Shown: one piece after another, positions 1 to 9,157 of the stretch
Layout of the letters: each line of letters opens with the position of its first letter
How positions within the stretch are numbered: position 1 is the stretch's first letter
Assembly: GCA_949472775.1 (NCBI GenBank)
Contig: CASWVG010000001.1
Span: forward strand, 124,001 to 188,000
Reading direction: 5' to 3'
DNA length: 64,000 nt
Origin: an uncultured Lachnospiraceae bacterium
GTDB taxonomy: Bacteria > Bacillota > Clostridia > Lachnospirales > Lachnospiraceae
Made by a program: the position numbers and the translations under genes
The notes under the pieces: model-generated
What the model was told of the DNA's origin: nothing
The model's database searches: none
The model's input: the letters and a program-made list of their open reading frames with translations, nothing else

Positions 1-624
1 CTCATACCATGAATCAAAATCCCTGGAATCCGTGCGGATCTCGATGTGCCCGCTCTCATAGGCGGCAAGCAGCCTGCGGATCAGCCGTTTTGAGCAGATC
101 ATATTTTTATACTGCGCTGTGCGGATATCGTCGTGGGGCGTGATGGAAAACATTTCCGTGGCAAACACATTAGGGCTGTCCGCCTTCTCGTCATAGCGGA
201 ACAGATTCAGATTGAAGCGTGTGTCCCCCAGAATCACGGACCAGTTTAAGGGCGAGCGCCCCCTGCCGAAGGGCAGATAACCGCTGTTGCCGTGGAACCC
301 GTAAATGCCGTACCGGAAACAGTCCAGCACAGAAGCCGGAATCAGCCGCTGCCATCCCATGGAAATACCGACATCAAACTCATTCTCCCGCATCAGCTTC
401 TGTGTCTTCTCATCTGTCAGGAAATAGCTGTCCGCCTCGTGCACCGGAATCCCGTACTTTTCCGTCAGAACCGACAGCCCTTTATACCCCGAAACCTGGT
501 TCTTCTTCGTCACCTCCGGGCTGATCGTGATGACCAGATCCACCGGACAGATTTCTTTCTGTATAAAATCCACAATATTCTCGGACGTATCTTTCACCCC
601 AAAAAGCACAACCTTATACTTCAT
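1..624 (-). CDS. Formyltransferase-family protein, probably sugar N-formyltransferase (C-terminus beyond window)
   Basis: Visible: 208 codons from an ATG with GGAGAGG about nine bases upstream; the 3' end lies past the left edge. The protein shows the Rossmann-type formyltransferase pattern of ArnA/VioF/methionyl-tRNA formyltransferase, with a substrate loop at residues 106-130 (H111, then LPFGRGRSP). Family enzymes transfer formyl from N10-formyl-tetrahydrofolate using an Asn-His-Asp set. His111 and Asp149 line up here, but the Asn position appears to be Gly109. It is the last visible gene of a glycan operon, downstream of an epimerase, so a nucleotide-4-amino-sugar acceptor is more likely than tRNA (inference). 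The Gly could mean altered chemistry or a misalignment by eye. Confidence 0.75.
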   Translation of the reverse strand, partial: MKYKVVLFGVKDTSENIVDFIQKEICPVDLVITISPEVTKKNQVSGYKGLSVLTEKYGIPVHEADSYFLTDEKTQKLMRENEFDVGISMGWQRLIPASVLDCFRYGIYGFHGNSGYLPFGRGRSPLNWSVILGDTRFNLNLFRYDEKADSPNVFATEMFSITPHDDIRTAQYKNMICSKRLIRRLLAAYESGHIEIRTDSRDFDSWYE

Positions 625-761
625 AACCGTTATCCTCTCCAGACCATCTTCTCTATTCTGAATATTCTTCTCTATACCGTCATTTCATAAGTAACTGCGA
701 AACGCTTCCCGGCGTAAATGCATTGCGCGCGCTGTATACCCTCGGCGTTTCGCTCTTACCC

Positions 762-1739
762 TCACATCAGATATTCCCGATACCAGTCAATGGCAAGCAT
801 AATCCCCTTCTCAAAATCATAGGAAGGATCATACCCCAGAAGTTTCTTTGCCTTGCTGATATCCGCGTTGGAATCCCGCACATCGCCTGCCCTCGGCGGA
901 CCGAAATTCGGCTCCACCGAAACACCCAGCGCCTGACAGAGCTGCTCATACATATCAATCAGAAAGAGCCGTCCGCCCGCGCCGATATTGAATGCCTCTC
1001 CCGCCGCACTGCTTTCCGCCTTGCAGGCGCGTAGATTCGCCTCAATCACATTGTCAATATAAGTAAAATCGCGGGACTGTTTCCCGTCCCCGTTGATGGT
1101 GGGCGTCTCTCCATGGAGGAGCTGTTTGATAAACTTCGGTATCACCGCCGCATACATCCCGTCCGGGTCCTGCCTGCGGCCGAACACATTAAAATACCGG
1201 AGACCGTAAGTGTCGAGCCCGTACAGCTCTTTGTAAAGCCGCCCGTACTCTTCGTTCGTCTTCTTGGTCAGGGCATAGGGCGAGATCACGCGCCCCTCCT
1301 GTCCCTCCCTCTTCGGAAGCTCCGTGGAATCCCCATAGACGGAGGAGCTTGAAGCATAGACGAACTTTTTCACACCGCACTGTGTCGCCGCCTCCATCAT
1401 ATTCAAGGTGCCCAGGATATTGATCTCCTCGTAGACAATCGGCATCTCCATACTTCTTGGCACGCTTCCCCAGGCCGCCTGGTGCAACACATAATCCACA
1501 CCCTCGCAAGCCGACTCACACGTCTTAAAATCCCGGATATCCCCCTCTATGAAAGTAAATCCCTCTTTTCCCATAAAGCGTTCGATATTTTCATACTTTC
1601 CCGTGGACAGATCGTCCAGGCAGCGCACGCTGCAGCCCATGTCAATCAGCGCCTCGCAGAGATTTGAACCGATAAACCCCGCACCTCCTGTCACCAGAAA
1701 TACAGTGCCATTCTCAAATTTGATGTCCTGATAACTCAT
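762..1739 (-). CDS. NAD-dependent UDP-HexNAc 4-epimerase (WbpP/TviC-like SDR)
   Basis: This 325-residue extended short-chain dehydrogenase carries the NAD-binding TGGAGFIGSN motif at residues 17-26, a serine cluster at 130-133 and catalytic Y155-x3-K159. Its length and N-terminal extension before the Rossmann motif are typical of WbpP/TviC epimerases, which interconvert UDP-GlcNAc/GalNAc or their uronic acids. The start is set by a GGAGGG site eight bases upstream and a 4-bp ATGA overlap with the preceding gene, implying translational coupling; an in-frame TTG 27 bases earlier is less likely. With the UDP-sugar dehydrogenase two genes upstream it makes a TviB-TviC type pair, so UDP-GalNAcA or UDP-GlcNAcA is the likely product (inference). 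Confidence 0.85.
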   Translation of the reverse strand: MSYQDIKFENGTVFLVTGGAGFIGSNLCEALIDMGCSVRCLDDLSTGKYENIERFMGKEGFTFIEGDIRDFKTCESACEGVDYVLHQAAWGSVPRSMEMPIVYEEINILGTLNMMEAATQCGVKKFVYASSSSVYGDSTELPKREGQEGRVISPYALTKKTNEEYGRLYKELYGLDTYGLRYFNVFGRRQDPDGMYAAVIPKFIKQLLHGETPTINGDGKQSRDFTYIDNVIEANLRACKAESSAAGEAFNIGAGGRLFLIDMYEQLCQALGVSVEPNFGPPRAGDVRDSNADISKAKKLLGYDPSYDFEKGIMLAIDWYREYLM

Positions 1740-3115
1740 TCTTTGCTTCCCTCCGCTTCTTTCCAAAACACTTTATTTTCACACGCTTCCCTGACCAGCA
1801 GATACAGCGCGATATAAAACAGCGAAAAACCGTATATCATATACCGTGACAGGCACATGATCGTGAGCGACGTCGCACACACATTCGCGGCGATAAACAG
1901 TAGCGCCGTTCCCATGACGACCGCCGCCTGAAACCGCCTTTTGACAGCCATCTGCCAAAACAAAAGTCCTGCCGCCAACAGATACAGGAAAAGCGCGGCA
2001 AAGTTGATAAGCGGATGCACCACCGCGATACTCCTGACAAAACCGTTGCGGCACAGGAGAATATAATCATACAGCCACTGCCCAAAACAGGCGGGCAGAA
2101 GTTTCCTGATCATCTTTCCTGCCATCTCGTCGGACATACTGCTCTGCTCGTAATAATCCACCTCTCCCAGACCGAAATAGTAAGCCGACAGTTCCGCCTC
2201 CAGAATCTGAAATTTCAACGTATCATGATTTGCTTCCAGATAAGCAACCCGCTCATCAAAACTATCTCCGGCGTAGACATAGTTCAGCCGCTGCTCCATC
2301 GCCCTTCGATAAAAATTATCAAAAAAAGCCTGCTCCAGATCCCCTTCCTCGAAAGCTTCCCTGTCTTCCTCGTCACAGGCATACATCACGTTGGTCAGTG
2401 TGTTTACTTTCCCGTAAGTATTCCCCATAAAATACCCGGTAACACCATAATTATACACGTGAACCGTCAGATCCCGCAGAAGAAAAACGAGAATCACTGC
2501 TGACGCACACATAAATAAGGACCGGTATTTTTTGTGCAGTATCAGACGAATCCCAAGAAGCAGCGCCCACAGCAGAATCGTAGTCATCATCTGCCCCCTG
2601 GTCATGGACAGCAGCCACGAAAACAGAAGCGCAGCCAAGGCATCGCGGACTTTCCCTTCAAAAAGCATCCGCAAAAGAAAATACACGAATATGGTAAAAA
2701 GCGGGATACACAGCCCCTCGCTCATCACCGAATTTTCGAGAAAAATGCCGAGTGCCGACACAAACCGCGTAATCAGATGCGGCAGAAGCTGAAAAGCCAC
2801 AATCAACAGTTCTTCCCACAGCCGGAGACCAAAACGCCTTGTCAGATACTCCGTCAGCGCCGTGATTCCCACCGCCGTGAGTACACCCTGCCCCGCCATT
2901 GCCACTGTCAGATATCCCTCTCCCAGGACAACCCGGAAAGCGGCAAGATAAAGAGGATAGAGCGGTTCCCTGTGAATATGCATTGTGATATATTGCTGGG
3001 AGTCATTATAGACCCCGACCCCGCTGACTGCAAGCAGCCCCAGAAAAAAGGCGAGAAGCCCTGCGAAAAGGCACAGAGCTCTCTTTTTGTCTCTATTCAA
3101 TCCTACAATCTCCAA
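1736..3115 (-). CDS. Polytopic membrane protein, GT-C glycosyltransferase-like
   Basis: About 455-460 residues with roughly ten hydrophobic segments, the first at residues 13-32. An acidic/Asn-rich loop (VYNDSQQYI, about residue 35) follows the first membrane span. That layout is typical of GT-C fold transferases, which take sugars from polyprenyl-phosphate donors outside the membrane, but I cannot name the family. There is no ATG near the beginning: the start must be a TTG, either at 3115 (13-bp overlap with the upstream dehydrogenase) or at 3100 just after its stop, with GGAG nine bases upstream. The 3' end overlaps the next gene by 4 bp, so all are translated together. Confidence 0.7.
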   Translation of the reverse strand: MEIVGLNRDKKRALCLFAGLLAFFLGLLAVSGVGVYNDSQQYITMHIHREPLYPLYLAAFRVVLGEGYLTVAMAGQGVLTAVGITALTEYLTRRFGLRLWEELLIVAFQLLPHLITRFVSALGIFLENSVMSEGLCIPLFTIFVYFLLRMLFEGKVRDALAALLFSWLLSMTRGQMMTTILLWALLLGIRLILHKKYRSLFMCASAVILVFLLRDLTVHVYNYGVTGYFMGNTYGKVNTLTNVMYACDEEDREAFEEGDLEQAFFDNFYRRAMEQRLNYVYAGDSFDERVAYLEANHDTLKFQILEAELSAYYFGLGEVDYYEQSSMSDEMAGKMIRKLLPACFGQWLYDYILLCRNGFVRSIAVVHPLINFAALFLYLLAAGLLFWQMAVKRRFQAAVVMGTALLFIAANVCATSLTIMCLSRYMIYGFSLFYIALYLLVREACENKVFWKEAEGSKE

Positions 3116-4419
3116 TACAGAAAATCCTCTGTCAGATATTCTTTGCGGTCCAGTATGCCTTTCAGATCCATCAGCACCTTTCTCTTATGTTTCGGATCAT
3201 AGAAAGACGCAATTTTCTCCCGGTCAAGGCCCTGAAACTGCTCATGCGCCACGGCTATAATCAGAGCGTCCACATCCCGGATATCATCCATTGTCTTAAA
3301 CTCGATTCCATAGAGGCGCTTCGCCTCCCCCGCATCAGCCGCCGGATCCACCACAATGGGCGCAATCCCGTATTCACCCAGCTCCTTGTAAATGTCTATC
3401 ACCTTTGTATTTCTCGTATCCGGACAGTTTTCCTTGAAGGTAAAGCCCAGAATCGCCACCTTGGCGTGCTTGACGGGAATATTCGCCCGTATCAGATCCT
3501 TTACCAGACTCTCAGCCACATATTTGCCCATATCGTCGTTGATCCGCCTGCCGGAAAGAATGATCTGGGAGTGATACCCAAGCTCCTCCGCCTTATAAGT
3601 CAGATAGTAGGGATCCACGCCGATGCAGTGACCGCCCACAAGACCCGGCATAAAGGGCAGGAAATTCCATTTTGTTCCTGCGGCCTCCAACACGGATATG
3701 GTATCGATCCCCATCTTGTGAAAAATGATAGAAAGCTCATTCATGAACGCAATATTGATATCTCTCTGGCTGTTCTCAATGACCTTTGCGGCCTCCGCCA
3801 CCTTGATGGATTCGGCGCGGTATACGCCCGCCTCCACCACCAGTTCATAGACCTTCGCTACGGTATCGAGGGTTTCCTCGTCCATACCCGACACGATTTT
3901 CGTGATCGTCTCCAGTCTATGTACTTTGTCACCTGGATTGATCCGCTCCGGAGAGTATCCAATCTTGAAGTCGACGCCGCACTTTAAACCGGACTCACGC
4001 TCTAAAATAGGCACGCAGATATCTTCCGTCACACCGGGATACACCGTGGACTCAAACACCACCACGGAACCCTTCGTCAGATTCTGCCCCAGAATCCGGC
4101 TTGCCCCTTCCACCGGAGAAAGATCCGGCGTATGGTCATCATTGACAGGTGTGGGAACCGCTACAATGTGAAACTTTGCCTCTTTCAGCTTTGTGGGATC
4201 AGACGTGAAGTCCACCTTCGTGTTGCGGATCACCTCGTCGCCCACCTCGTTTGTAGGATCGACGCCCTTTTTGTACAGGTTGATCTTCTCCTCATTTAAA
4301 TCAAAGCCCACCACCTTGATTTTTCTGGCAAAAGCCACCGCAATCGGCATCCCTACATAACCAAGTCCTACCAGGGAAAGTTTTTCCTCCCCACTCACAA
4401 TTTTCTCATATAAGTCCAT
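3103..4419 (-). CDS. UDP-N-acetyl-hexosamine 6-dehydrogenase (TviB/WbpO/WbpA-like)
   Basis: A 438-residue nucleotide-sugar dehydrogenase. The NAD site GLGYVGMP is at residues 18-25, the PTP motif near 89-91, the SPERINPGD substrate loop near 156-164, and catalytic Cys265 lies in [11 protein letters not shown]. Family members oxidise C6 of a UDP-sugar in two NAD-dependent steps to a uronic acid. The [12 protein letters not shown] loop and the neighbouring WbpP/TviC-like epimerase fit UDP-GlcNAc or UDP-GalNAc rather than UDP-glucose. The start is ATG with GGAGGAGACAG directly upstream. It sits 48 bases after the GT4 gene in the same operon, so it supplies an acidic HexNAc to this glycan. Confidence 0.9.
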   Translation of the reverse strand: MDLYEKIVSGEEKLSLVGLGYVGMPIAVAFARKIKVVGFDLNEEKINLYKKGVDPTNEVGDEVIRNTKVDFTSDPTKLKEAKFHIVAVPTPVNDDHTPDLSPVEGASRILGQNLTKGSVVVFESTVYPGVTEDICVPILERESGLKCGVDFKIGYSPERINPGDKVHRLETITKIVSGMDEETLDTVAKVYELVVEAGVYRAESIKVAEAAKVIENSQRDINIAFMNELSIIFHKMGIDTISVLEAAGTKWNFLPFMPGLVGGHCIGVDPYYLTYKAEELGYHSQIILSGRRINDDMGKYVAESLVKDLIRANIPVKHAKVAILGFTFKENCPDTRNTKVIDIYKELGEYGIAPIVVDPAADAGEAKRLYGIEFKTMDDIRDVDALIIAVAHEQFQGLDREKIASFYDPKHKRKVLMDLKGILDRKEYLTEDFLYWRL

Positions 4420-4467
4420 CTGTCTCCTCCATCTCCCGATACTGTAAATCGTTTTTATAATATCATT

Positions 4468-5547
4468 TTATGATATAATCTGTCCGACCTCATCCATATA
4501 TGCAGCCGTCACCAGTTTCCGGTCAAATTCCCGCTCCATCTTTTCCCTGCCGCGCCGCCCCATGGCCGCCCGTTCCTCCCTGGAAAGAGAAAGGAATTTT
4601 TTCAATGCATCGATCAGCTCCTCCGGCTTTCCCGGCGTAAATCCAAAACCTGTCACACCCTCCTCAAAAGCCTCCTTACAGCCGCTGATATCCGATGCGA
4701 TAACCGGTCTGCCTGTGGCTGCGCCTTCAATGAGCGCGTTGGACATACCCTCGTGAAAGGATGCCACCACAATGGCGTCCGCCGCCGCCAGGTATTCGTG
4801 TACCTGGGTGTGAAAGCCGATCTGCCGGATCACGCCCTCTTTCTCCAGATCATCCAGAAGTTCCTGATAGTCCTCATCACAGTAACCCATGATATCAAAG
4901 AATACCCGGTCACTATGTAAGCGCTTCGCCGCCTCAATATACTCAAGAATACCCCGTTCCTTCATCACCCTGCCCACAAAGAGAAAATGCGTCTCCTCTC
5001 TCTCAGGGTACGGCTCATACGTATGTTTGTCCAGGCTCACACCGGACCCCATGACCATCCGCGTCTTTTTCGCTTTGATACCCATATCCTGAAAGATGCC
5101 TCTGTTCTCCTCGTTCTGGAAGAATACGCACGCCGCCCGTTTTAACCCGGCACGATACATCCCGACAATCAGCGCAAGCAACGGACCCGTCCTGTCAAAG
5201 GCGCCCCCAAGCCCCGTGATCGTGGCAATGTAGGGAATCTTTTTCATACCCGCCGCAAATCCGCCGTAAATATTCGGCTTGATGGTGTAGGTTACCACCA
5301 GTGAAGGCCGCAGATCCTTCATTATTTTACCGTAAGCGCGGTATAACTTCAAGTCCTCCAGGGGATTAATGCCCCTCCGGTTGATCGGCGTCCTGATTAT
5401 ATGGCACCCCATGTCCGTAAGCTCGCGCTCTTTCACATCGTCCGGCATGCTTACATACACCTCATACCGCTTACAAAGTTCCTCCACAAATTCCCCCCGG
5501 AAATCACAAAGACCGCCCGAGGAATTTATCAAAATCAATACCTTCTT
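4468..5547 (-). CDS. Family GT4 glycosyltransferase (PglA/capsule type)
   Basis: About 359 residues with two Rossmann domains. The N-terminal half begins MKKVLILINSSGG and contains the acceptor-side TGLGGAFDRTG loop. The C-terminal half has FVGRVMKERG followed by EGMSNALIEGAATGRPVIAS, the E-x7-E nucleotide-sugar motif of retaining GT4 enzymes. The start chosen has GGGATGGGAAG just upstream; an ATG at 5580 in the same frame is the alternative. A GT4 placed in the same operon as a PglC-type initiating transferase resembles PglA/WbpU-type enzymes that add the second sugar to the undecaprenyl-diphosphate sugar (inference). It acts at the cytoplasmic membrane face. Confidence 0.85.
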   Translation of the reverse strand, partial: KKVLILINSSGGLCDFRGEFVEELCKRYEVYVSMPDDVKERELTDMGCHIIRTPINRRGINPLEDLKLYRAYGKIMKDLRPSLVVTYTIKPNIYGGFAAGMKKIPYIATITGLGGAFDRTGPLLALIVGMYRAGLKRAACVFFQNEENRGIFQDMGIKAKKTRMVMGSGVSLDKHTYEPYPEREETHFLFVGRVMKERGILEYIEAAKRLHSDRVFFDIMGYCDEDYQELLDDLEKEGVIRQIGFHTQVHEYLAAADAIVVASFHEGMSNALIEGAATGRPVIASDISGCKEAFEEGVTGFGFTPGKPEELIDALKKFLSLSREERAAMGRRGREKMEREFDRKLVTAAYMDEVGQIIS

Positions 5548-5591
5548 CATCAAACTTCCCATCCCTGCACTTTCCCACATTTATCTCATAT

Positions 5592-6575
5592 CTACGGTAC
5601 AATCTCCTCCCCTGCCATATCCCGTATCATCACCTCATTAAACTTCATCATACAGATGTCCTCTCTGTAATCCCCGATCCGCACCTCGTTCTCCTGCCCG
5701 GAGAGATTGTTCACTACCGCAGCCGCCATATTCACGCCACAGCCGTAAGCGTGGGGATACCCGCCGCCGAAACGGGGATTGACCTCCGAAATATAATACA
5801 TGCCGTCAATTTCAAAAATATCTATATCTATCATGCCCCTGAATCCGCACTTTTCCGCAAAATCCCGGATCAGGGCAAACAGTTTTTCATCTTTAAAGGA
5901 GACAGATTTATCGGTTTCTCCCGCCCGCATCTTGATCTTCTTTTTAACAAAGATATCCGTACATTTCCCGGAGAGCATGTCCACATATACGTCTGCGCCA
6001 TATTCCTGTCCGTCCATGTACTCCTGAATCATCAGATCGTCGTACAGGTCACAGAGCACCTCAATCTCCTTTTTGCTCCCGACCTTATTGATATGGATGC
6101 TGGCGCTACCCCGTACCGGCTTCACGAAGACCGGATAAGCAATCTCCCCGGCTTCCTCTGCCCTGTAGAAGGATTCCTTGTCCGCATAGCACTTTGCCGT
6201 CGGTATCTGCATTTCCTGCAGCAATTCAGACATTCTGTACTTGTCAAAGCAGGTCTCCACCAACTCATAATCGGACACAATGGGTATCGTCCCCAGCGAA
6301 AGAAACCGTTCCCTCTCCTTTGCGAGAAGGGACAGCTCAGGGTCTATCAAAGAAAAAACACCCGTTATTTTTTCTTTCTCACAGATATCCAGCACCACGT
6401 CCAGATAATCCGGTGCCGTGATTCTCGGCACCAGATAAAAAGCGTCCGCCTCGTACACCGCGGGGGCCAGATTTGAGCAATCAGTCGCAATCACCCTTCC
6501 TTTGCCTGCCAGTTCCTTCTTAAAATATTGCACCACCTTATCGCGGGTGCCCGCGCTCAGGATCAGAATATTCAT
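5592..6575 (-). CDS. ATP-grasp ligase (carbamoyl-phosphate-synthase/PylC-like)
   Basis: A 327-residue single-polypeptide ATP-grasp enzyme. There is an N-terminal Rossmann-like domain (MNILILSAGTRDKVV), a central lid with YPVFVKPVRGSAS at about 148-160 where Lys binds ATP, MIQEYMDGQEYG, and a metal site with the paired acidic/Asn motif ISEVNPRFGGGYPH. The family couples ATP hydrolysis to amide or ester formation through an acyl-phosphate. The substrate is not visible from sequence. It lies between a PLP amino-acid enzyme and a GT4, so attachment of an amino acid to an amino sugar is a reasonable inference. ATG start with AAGGGGCGGAC upstream. Confidence 0.85.
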   Translation of the reverse strand: MNILILSAGTRDKVVQYFKKELAGKGRVIATDCSNLAPAVYEADAFYLVPRITAPDYLDVVLDICEKEKITGVFSLIDPELSLLAKERERFLSLGTIPIVSDYELVETCFDKYRMSELLQEMQIPTAKCYADKESFYRAEEAGEIAYPVFVKPVRGSASIHINKVGSKKEIEVLCDLYDDLMIQEYMDGQEYGADVYVDMLSGKCTDIFVKKKIKMRAGETDKSVSFKDEKLFALIRDFAEKCGFRGMIDIDIFEIDGMYYISEVNPRFGGGYPHAYGCGVNMAAAVVNNLSGQENEVRIGDYREDICMMKFNEVMIRDMAGEEIVP

Positions 6576-6613
6576 GTCCGCCCCTTTCGCATAGTGTCAT
6601 TTGCCAAAATAGA

Positions 6614-7600
6614 TCAGAGGTTTTGCCGGTCCAGAAAGTCAAAAAACAGAGGCGTCCCTCCCGTATGGATAAACAGGATGTTCTTTCCCTGCAGTTTATG
6701 CGCCTCCACATACCGCCTCATTCCGTGAAACGCTTTCCCCACATAGGTTGCGTCCATCGGTATGCCGTCGCTTTTCATGATTTCCTCTATGGTTTCCGCC
6801 ACCTCCGGCGTGTACTTTCCGTAACCGCCCATGCAGTGTTCGTCCGTAAAGATTAGTTCCTCGTCCCGGTAGACTTCGTCATAGCGCACGCCCAGATACT
6901 CTTCAATGCTCTGTCTGACCACTTCCCTGCCGCGCTCCTCGTTTCTCGCTATGCTGATACCGACAATCTTCTGCTCTCTGACAGGCTGTCCGCACTCCCG
7001 CTTCTCTGCGTCCGCCAGCAGTTTCCCGCTGACCAGCCCGGCCTGCGTTGTTCCTGTACCCGAAGCATGAAAAATATAGTCAAAAAAAATCCCTGTCTGC
7101 TCCTCGTAAGCGGCAATCTCCCTGTAGGTATTTACACAGGCGCGGGTACCGGGATTGCCATGTCCCCCACCCATGATAAAGTAAGGATTCCGCCCCTCTT
7201 TCCTGAATGCTTCCATGCGGCGGTCGATCGTCCCCGACACTTCTGTCACAGGACAGGTCTCAACCGTTGCCCCAAAATCCGCCACCAGCCTTGTATTGTA
7301 GAGCCTCTCCCTGTTTTCCTCCGGGGAGATGATGTGACAGGCGATCCCCATAGACGCCGCCATATTCGCGATAATCCGGCAATGATTGGAACTGTTGCTT
7401 CCGTAAGTCATCACGATATCCGCTCCACAGGCCTTGATCTCTTTATAAAATTCCGCTGCCTTGCGCGCTTTATTGCCCCCAAAGCTGAACGGGATCATAT
7501 CTTCCCTCTTTATATAATACTGGTTTTCCCCGTAACTGCCGGACATTTTTACAACCGGCGTAGGGGCAATTCCCTGTTCAAACAGTGCAATCTGTCTCAT
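6614..7600 (-). CDS. PLP-dependent D-cysteine desulfhydrase/ACC-deaminase family enzyme
   Basis: A 328-residue type-II fold PLP enzyme. It contains KREDMIPFSFGGNKARK with the Schiff-base Lys44, the cofactor phosphate loop GSNSSNHCRI near 67-76, and the glycine-rich GGGHGNPGT near 143-151. The family includes DcyD and ACC deaminase, acting on D-cysteine, D-serine-like substrates or ACC. It overlaps the upstream initiating transferase by 4 bp (ATGA) and precedes an ATP-grasp gene by 38 bases. This co-translated pair suggests an amino-acid-derived modification of the glycan rather than general catabolism (inference). It could instead be a lyase or racemase supplying the amino acid. Confidence 0.85.
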   Translation of the reverse strand: MRQIALFEQGIAPTPVVKMSGSYGENQYYIKREDMIPFSFGGNKARKAAEFYKEIKACGADIVMTYGSNSSNHCRIIANMAASMGIACHIISPEENRERLYNTRLVADFGATVETCPVTEVSGTIDRRMEAFRKEGRNPYFIMGGGHGNPGTRACVNTYREIAAYEEQTGIFFDYIFHASGTGTTQAGLVSGKLLADAEKRECGQPVREQKIVGISIARNEERGREVVRQSIEEYLGVRYDEVYRDEELIFTDEHCMGGYGKYTPEVAETIEEIMKSDGIPMDATYVGKAFHGMRRYVEAHKLQGKNILFIHTGGTPLFFDFLDRQNL

Positions 7601-8229
7601 TCTACCCTCTTCTCGCGTTTTTCCCTGCGGTACACATCAAAATCCGCCACCGTCTGATCCGCGCCGGAAAGTGTGCCGGAACGCTTCAGCACCTTTCCTG
7701 CCGTCATGCAGATAATTTTCAGGTCAAGCCCGAAGCTTATGTGGTTTACATAATCCAGGTCATAACGAAAGCGGTCTTCCCACCCCAACGCGTTGCGCCC
7801 GTTCACCTGCGCAAGCCCGGTCAATCCCGGCCGCACATCATGGCGGTGACGTTCTTCTTCCGTGTAATAGGGCAGATAACGCACCAGAAGCGGTCTGGGC
7901 CCGATCAGACTCATGTCGCCCTTCAATATGTTGAACAGTTCCGGCAGTTCGTCGAGACTGGTAGAGCGCAAAAGCCTGCCAAATCTCGTAAGCCGCACTT
8001 CATCCGGCAGCAGATTCCCCTGCGAGTCTTTCTCATCCGTCATGGAACGGAACTTGTAAAGTTTGAAGATCTTCTCATGCCTGCCCGGTCTCTCCTGATG
8101 AAACAGAACCGGACTCCCCAGTTTCACCCGCACCAGAACCGCCAGAACGATCAGTATGGGACTGAGTACGATAATACCACACAGGGACAGCAGCAGATCC
8201 AGCCACCTCTTGATAAATTTCCTATACAT
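7597..8229 (-). CDS. Monotopic phosphoglycosyl transferase, PglC-like
   Basis: 210 residues: one N-terminal hydrophobic re-entrant helix (about 8-34) and the small PglC-type catalytic domain. Asp93-Glu94 of the catalytic dyad lie in SLDELPELFNILKGDMSLIGPRP, close to the dyad position known for Campylobacter PglC. The enzyme transfers a phospho-sugar from a UDP-sugar to undecaprenyl phosphate, starting glycan assembly on the inner membrane face. In bacillosamine systems the donor is UDP-diNAcBac; the nearby PglE- and PglF-like genes fit that. It is first in an operon running to the left edge, and the promoter lies just upstream. RBS is AGAGAGG. Confidence 0.92.
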   Translation of the reverse strand: MYRKFIKRWLDLLLSLCGIIVLSPILIVLAVLVRVKLGSPVLFHQERPGRHEKIFKLYKFRSMTDEKDSQGNLLPDEVRLTRFGRLLRSTSLDELPELFNILKGDMSLIGPRPLLVRYLPYYTEEERHRHDVRPGLTGLAQVNGRNALGWEDRFRYDLDYVNHISFGLDLKIICMTAGKVLKRSGTLSGADQTVADFDVYRREKREKRVE

Positions 8230-8252
8230 ATATTGTACCTCTCTGAGGATAA

Positions 8253-8281
8253 ATTATAGCATATACATGATCAATTGTCTC
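8253..8281 (-). promoter_or_regulatory. Sigma-A promoter for the pglC-like operon
   Basis: On the minus strand: -35 GAGACA (4/6), 17-bp spacer, -10 TATAAT (6/6) with an extended TGC in front. The expected start of transcription lies under 25 bases from the pglC-like ATG at 8229, giving a very short leader. Confidence 0.7.
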
Positions 8282-8337
8282 CCCAGTACGATGAAATTAT
8301 AGATATGTTTATTTCGGTATATTTTCCTAATACAACA

Positions 8338-8366
8338 TTGATTTACATCGGTACAGGCTGTATAAT
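8338..8366 (+). promoter_or_regulatory. Sigma-A promoter for the phosphoribosyltransferase-like gene
   Basis: TTGATT (4/6), a 17-bp spacer, then a perfect TATAAT at 8361-8366. It points away from the pglC-like promoter and leaves a leader of about 70 bases before the ATG at 8441. Confidence 0.7.
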
Positions 8367-8440
8367 ATTTACAATGACATGATAATTCCTTGTGGAAAAA
8401 TTGTGCAAAACTAAATTGTACCGTGATAGGAGGTATACAC

Positions 8441-9082
8441 ATGAAGGAACTTGTTAAGATTCACTCCAAAAATCATCCCAACATTGAATTAAAAGCAATC
8501 CACGGACATTTTGTAACCCCAAACTCCCATATCAATTATTTTTTGGATATGACCACAATGAAAACCAGACTGAGTGAAGCATCTAACGCCGCAAAGGAGC
8601 TTAGCCGGCAGATCATGCTTTCTACTGTCGTAGACACAATCGTCTGTATAGACGGCTGTGAGATCATCGGCGCATTCCTGGCAGAGGAGCTGACAAGAGC
8701 CGGTGTCTATTCCCGCAATGCACACCAGACAATCTATATTGTCACTCCCGAATATGCCACATCCGGACAGATGTTGTTCCGCGATAACTATCTGCCCATG
8801 ATCAAGGGCAAGAATGTACTGCTTCTGCTCGCAAGCGCAACTACAGGACGCACCGTCACCAAAGCGGTACAGACCCTGACCTATTATGGTGCGACCATCA
8901 GTGGTGTGAGCGCGATCTTCAGCGCTGCCAGCACTGTGGCGGGCATTCCGGTCAACGCGCTCTTCACCACGTCAGACATTCCCGAATACAAGACATACAG
9001 TTCGGAGGAATGCGCATTATGCAAAGAGAAGCAGACCATTGACGCTTTTGCAAATGCATTTGGCTATTCCGCAATACAGTAA
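8441..9082 (+). CDS. Orotate-phosphoribosyltransferase-like protein with degenerate PRPP loop
   Basis: The only plus-strand gene. 213 residues starting at an ATG with AGGAGG eight bases upstream; an earlier in-frame ATG at 8390 lacks a site. The fold signature of type I phosphoribosyltransferases is recognisable (IVCIDGCEIIGAFLAEEL, then NVLLLLASATTGRTVTKA). In active enzymes the loop has two acidic residues before the small-residue turn; here they are Leu and Ala, so normal PRPP/Mg binding looks lost. Four cysteines in the C-terminal third include a CALC pair. It has its own promoter and faces the glycan genes. Possible roles are nucleotide sensing or a divergent transferase; I cannot choose. 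Confidence 0.75.
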   Translation: MKELVKIHSKNHPNIELKAIHGHFVTPNSHINYFLDMTTMKTRLSEASNAAKELSRQIMLSTVVDTIVCIDGCEIIGAFLAEELTRAGVYSRNAHQTIYIVTPEYATSGQMLFRDNYLPMIKGKNVLLLLASATTGRTVTKAVQTLTYYGATISGVSAIFSAASTVAGIPVNALFTTSDIPEYKTYSSEECALCKEKQTIDAFANAFGYSAIQ

Positions 9083-9101
9083 AGACAAAAGAGGTATTTC
9101 A

Positions 9102-9130
9102 AAGGCGTCCCGCCAAAAACGGGACGCCTT
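9102..9130. terminator. Hairpin terminator between convergent genes
   Basis: An 11-bp perfect stem (AAGGCGTCCCG / CGGGACGCCTT) with a 7-base loop lies 20 bases after the plus-strand stop and 28 bases before the end of the DUF2164 gene on the other strand. No long U-tract follows on either side, so it is probably a weak bidirectional terminator. Confidence 0.6.
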
Positions 9131-9157
9131 ATGAATGATTGCTGTCTGCTCTGCCAT

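Noticed and set aside
762..1766. Longer form of the epimerase starting at a TTG at 1766
   Set aside because: The ATG at 1739 has GGAGGG at good spacing and the ATGA overlap; the longer form would overlap the upstream gene by 31 bp.
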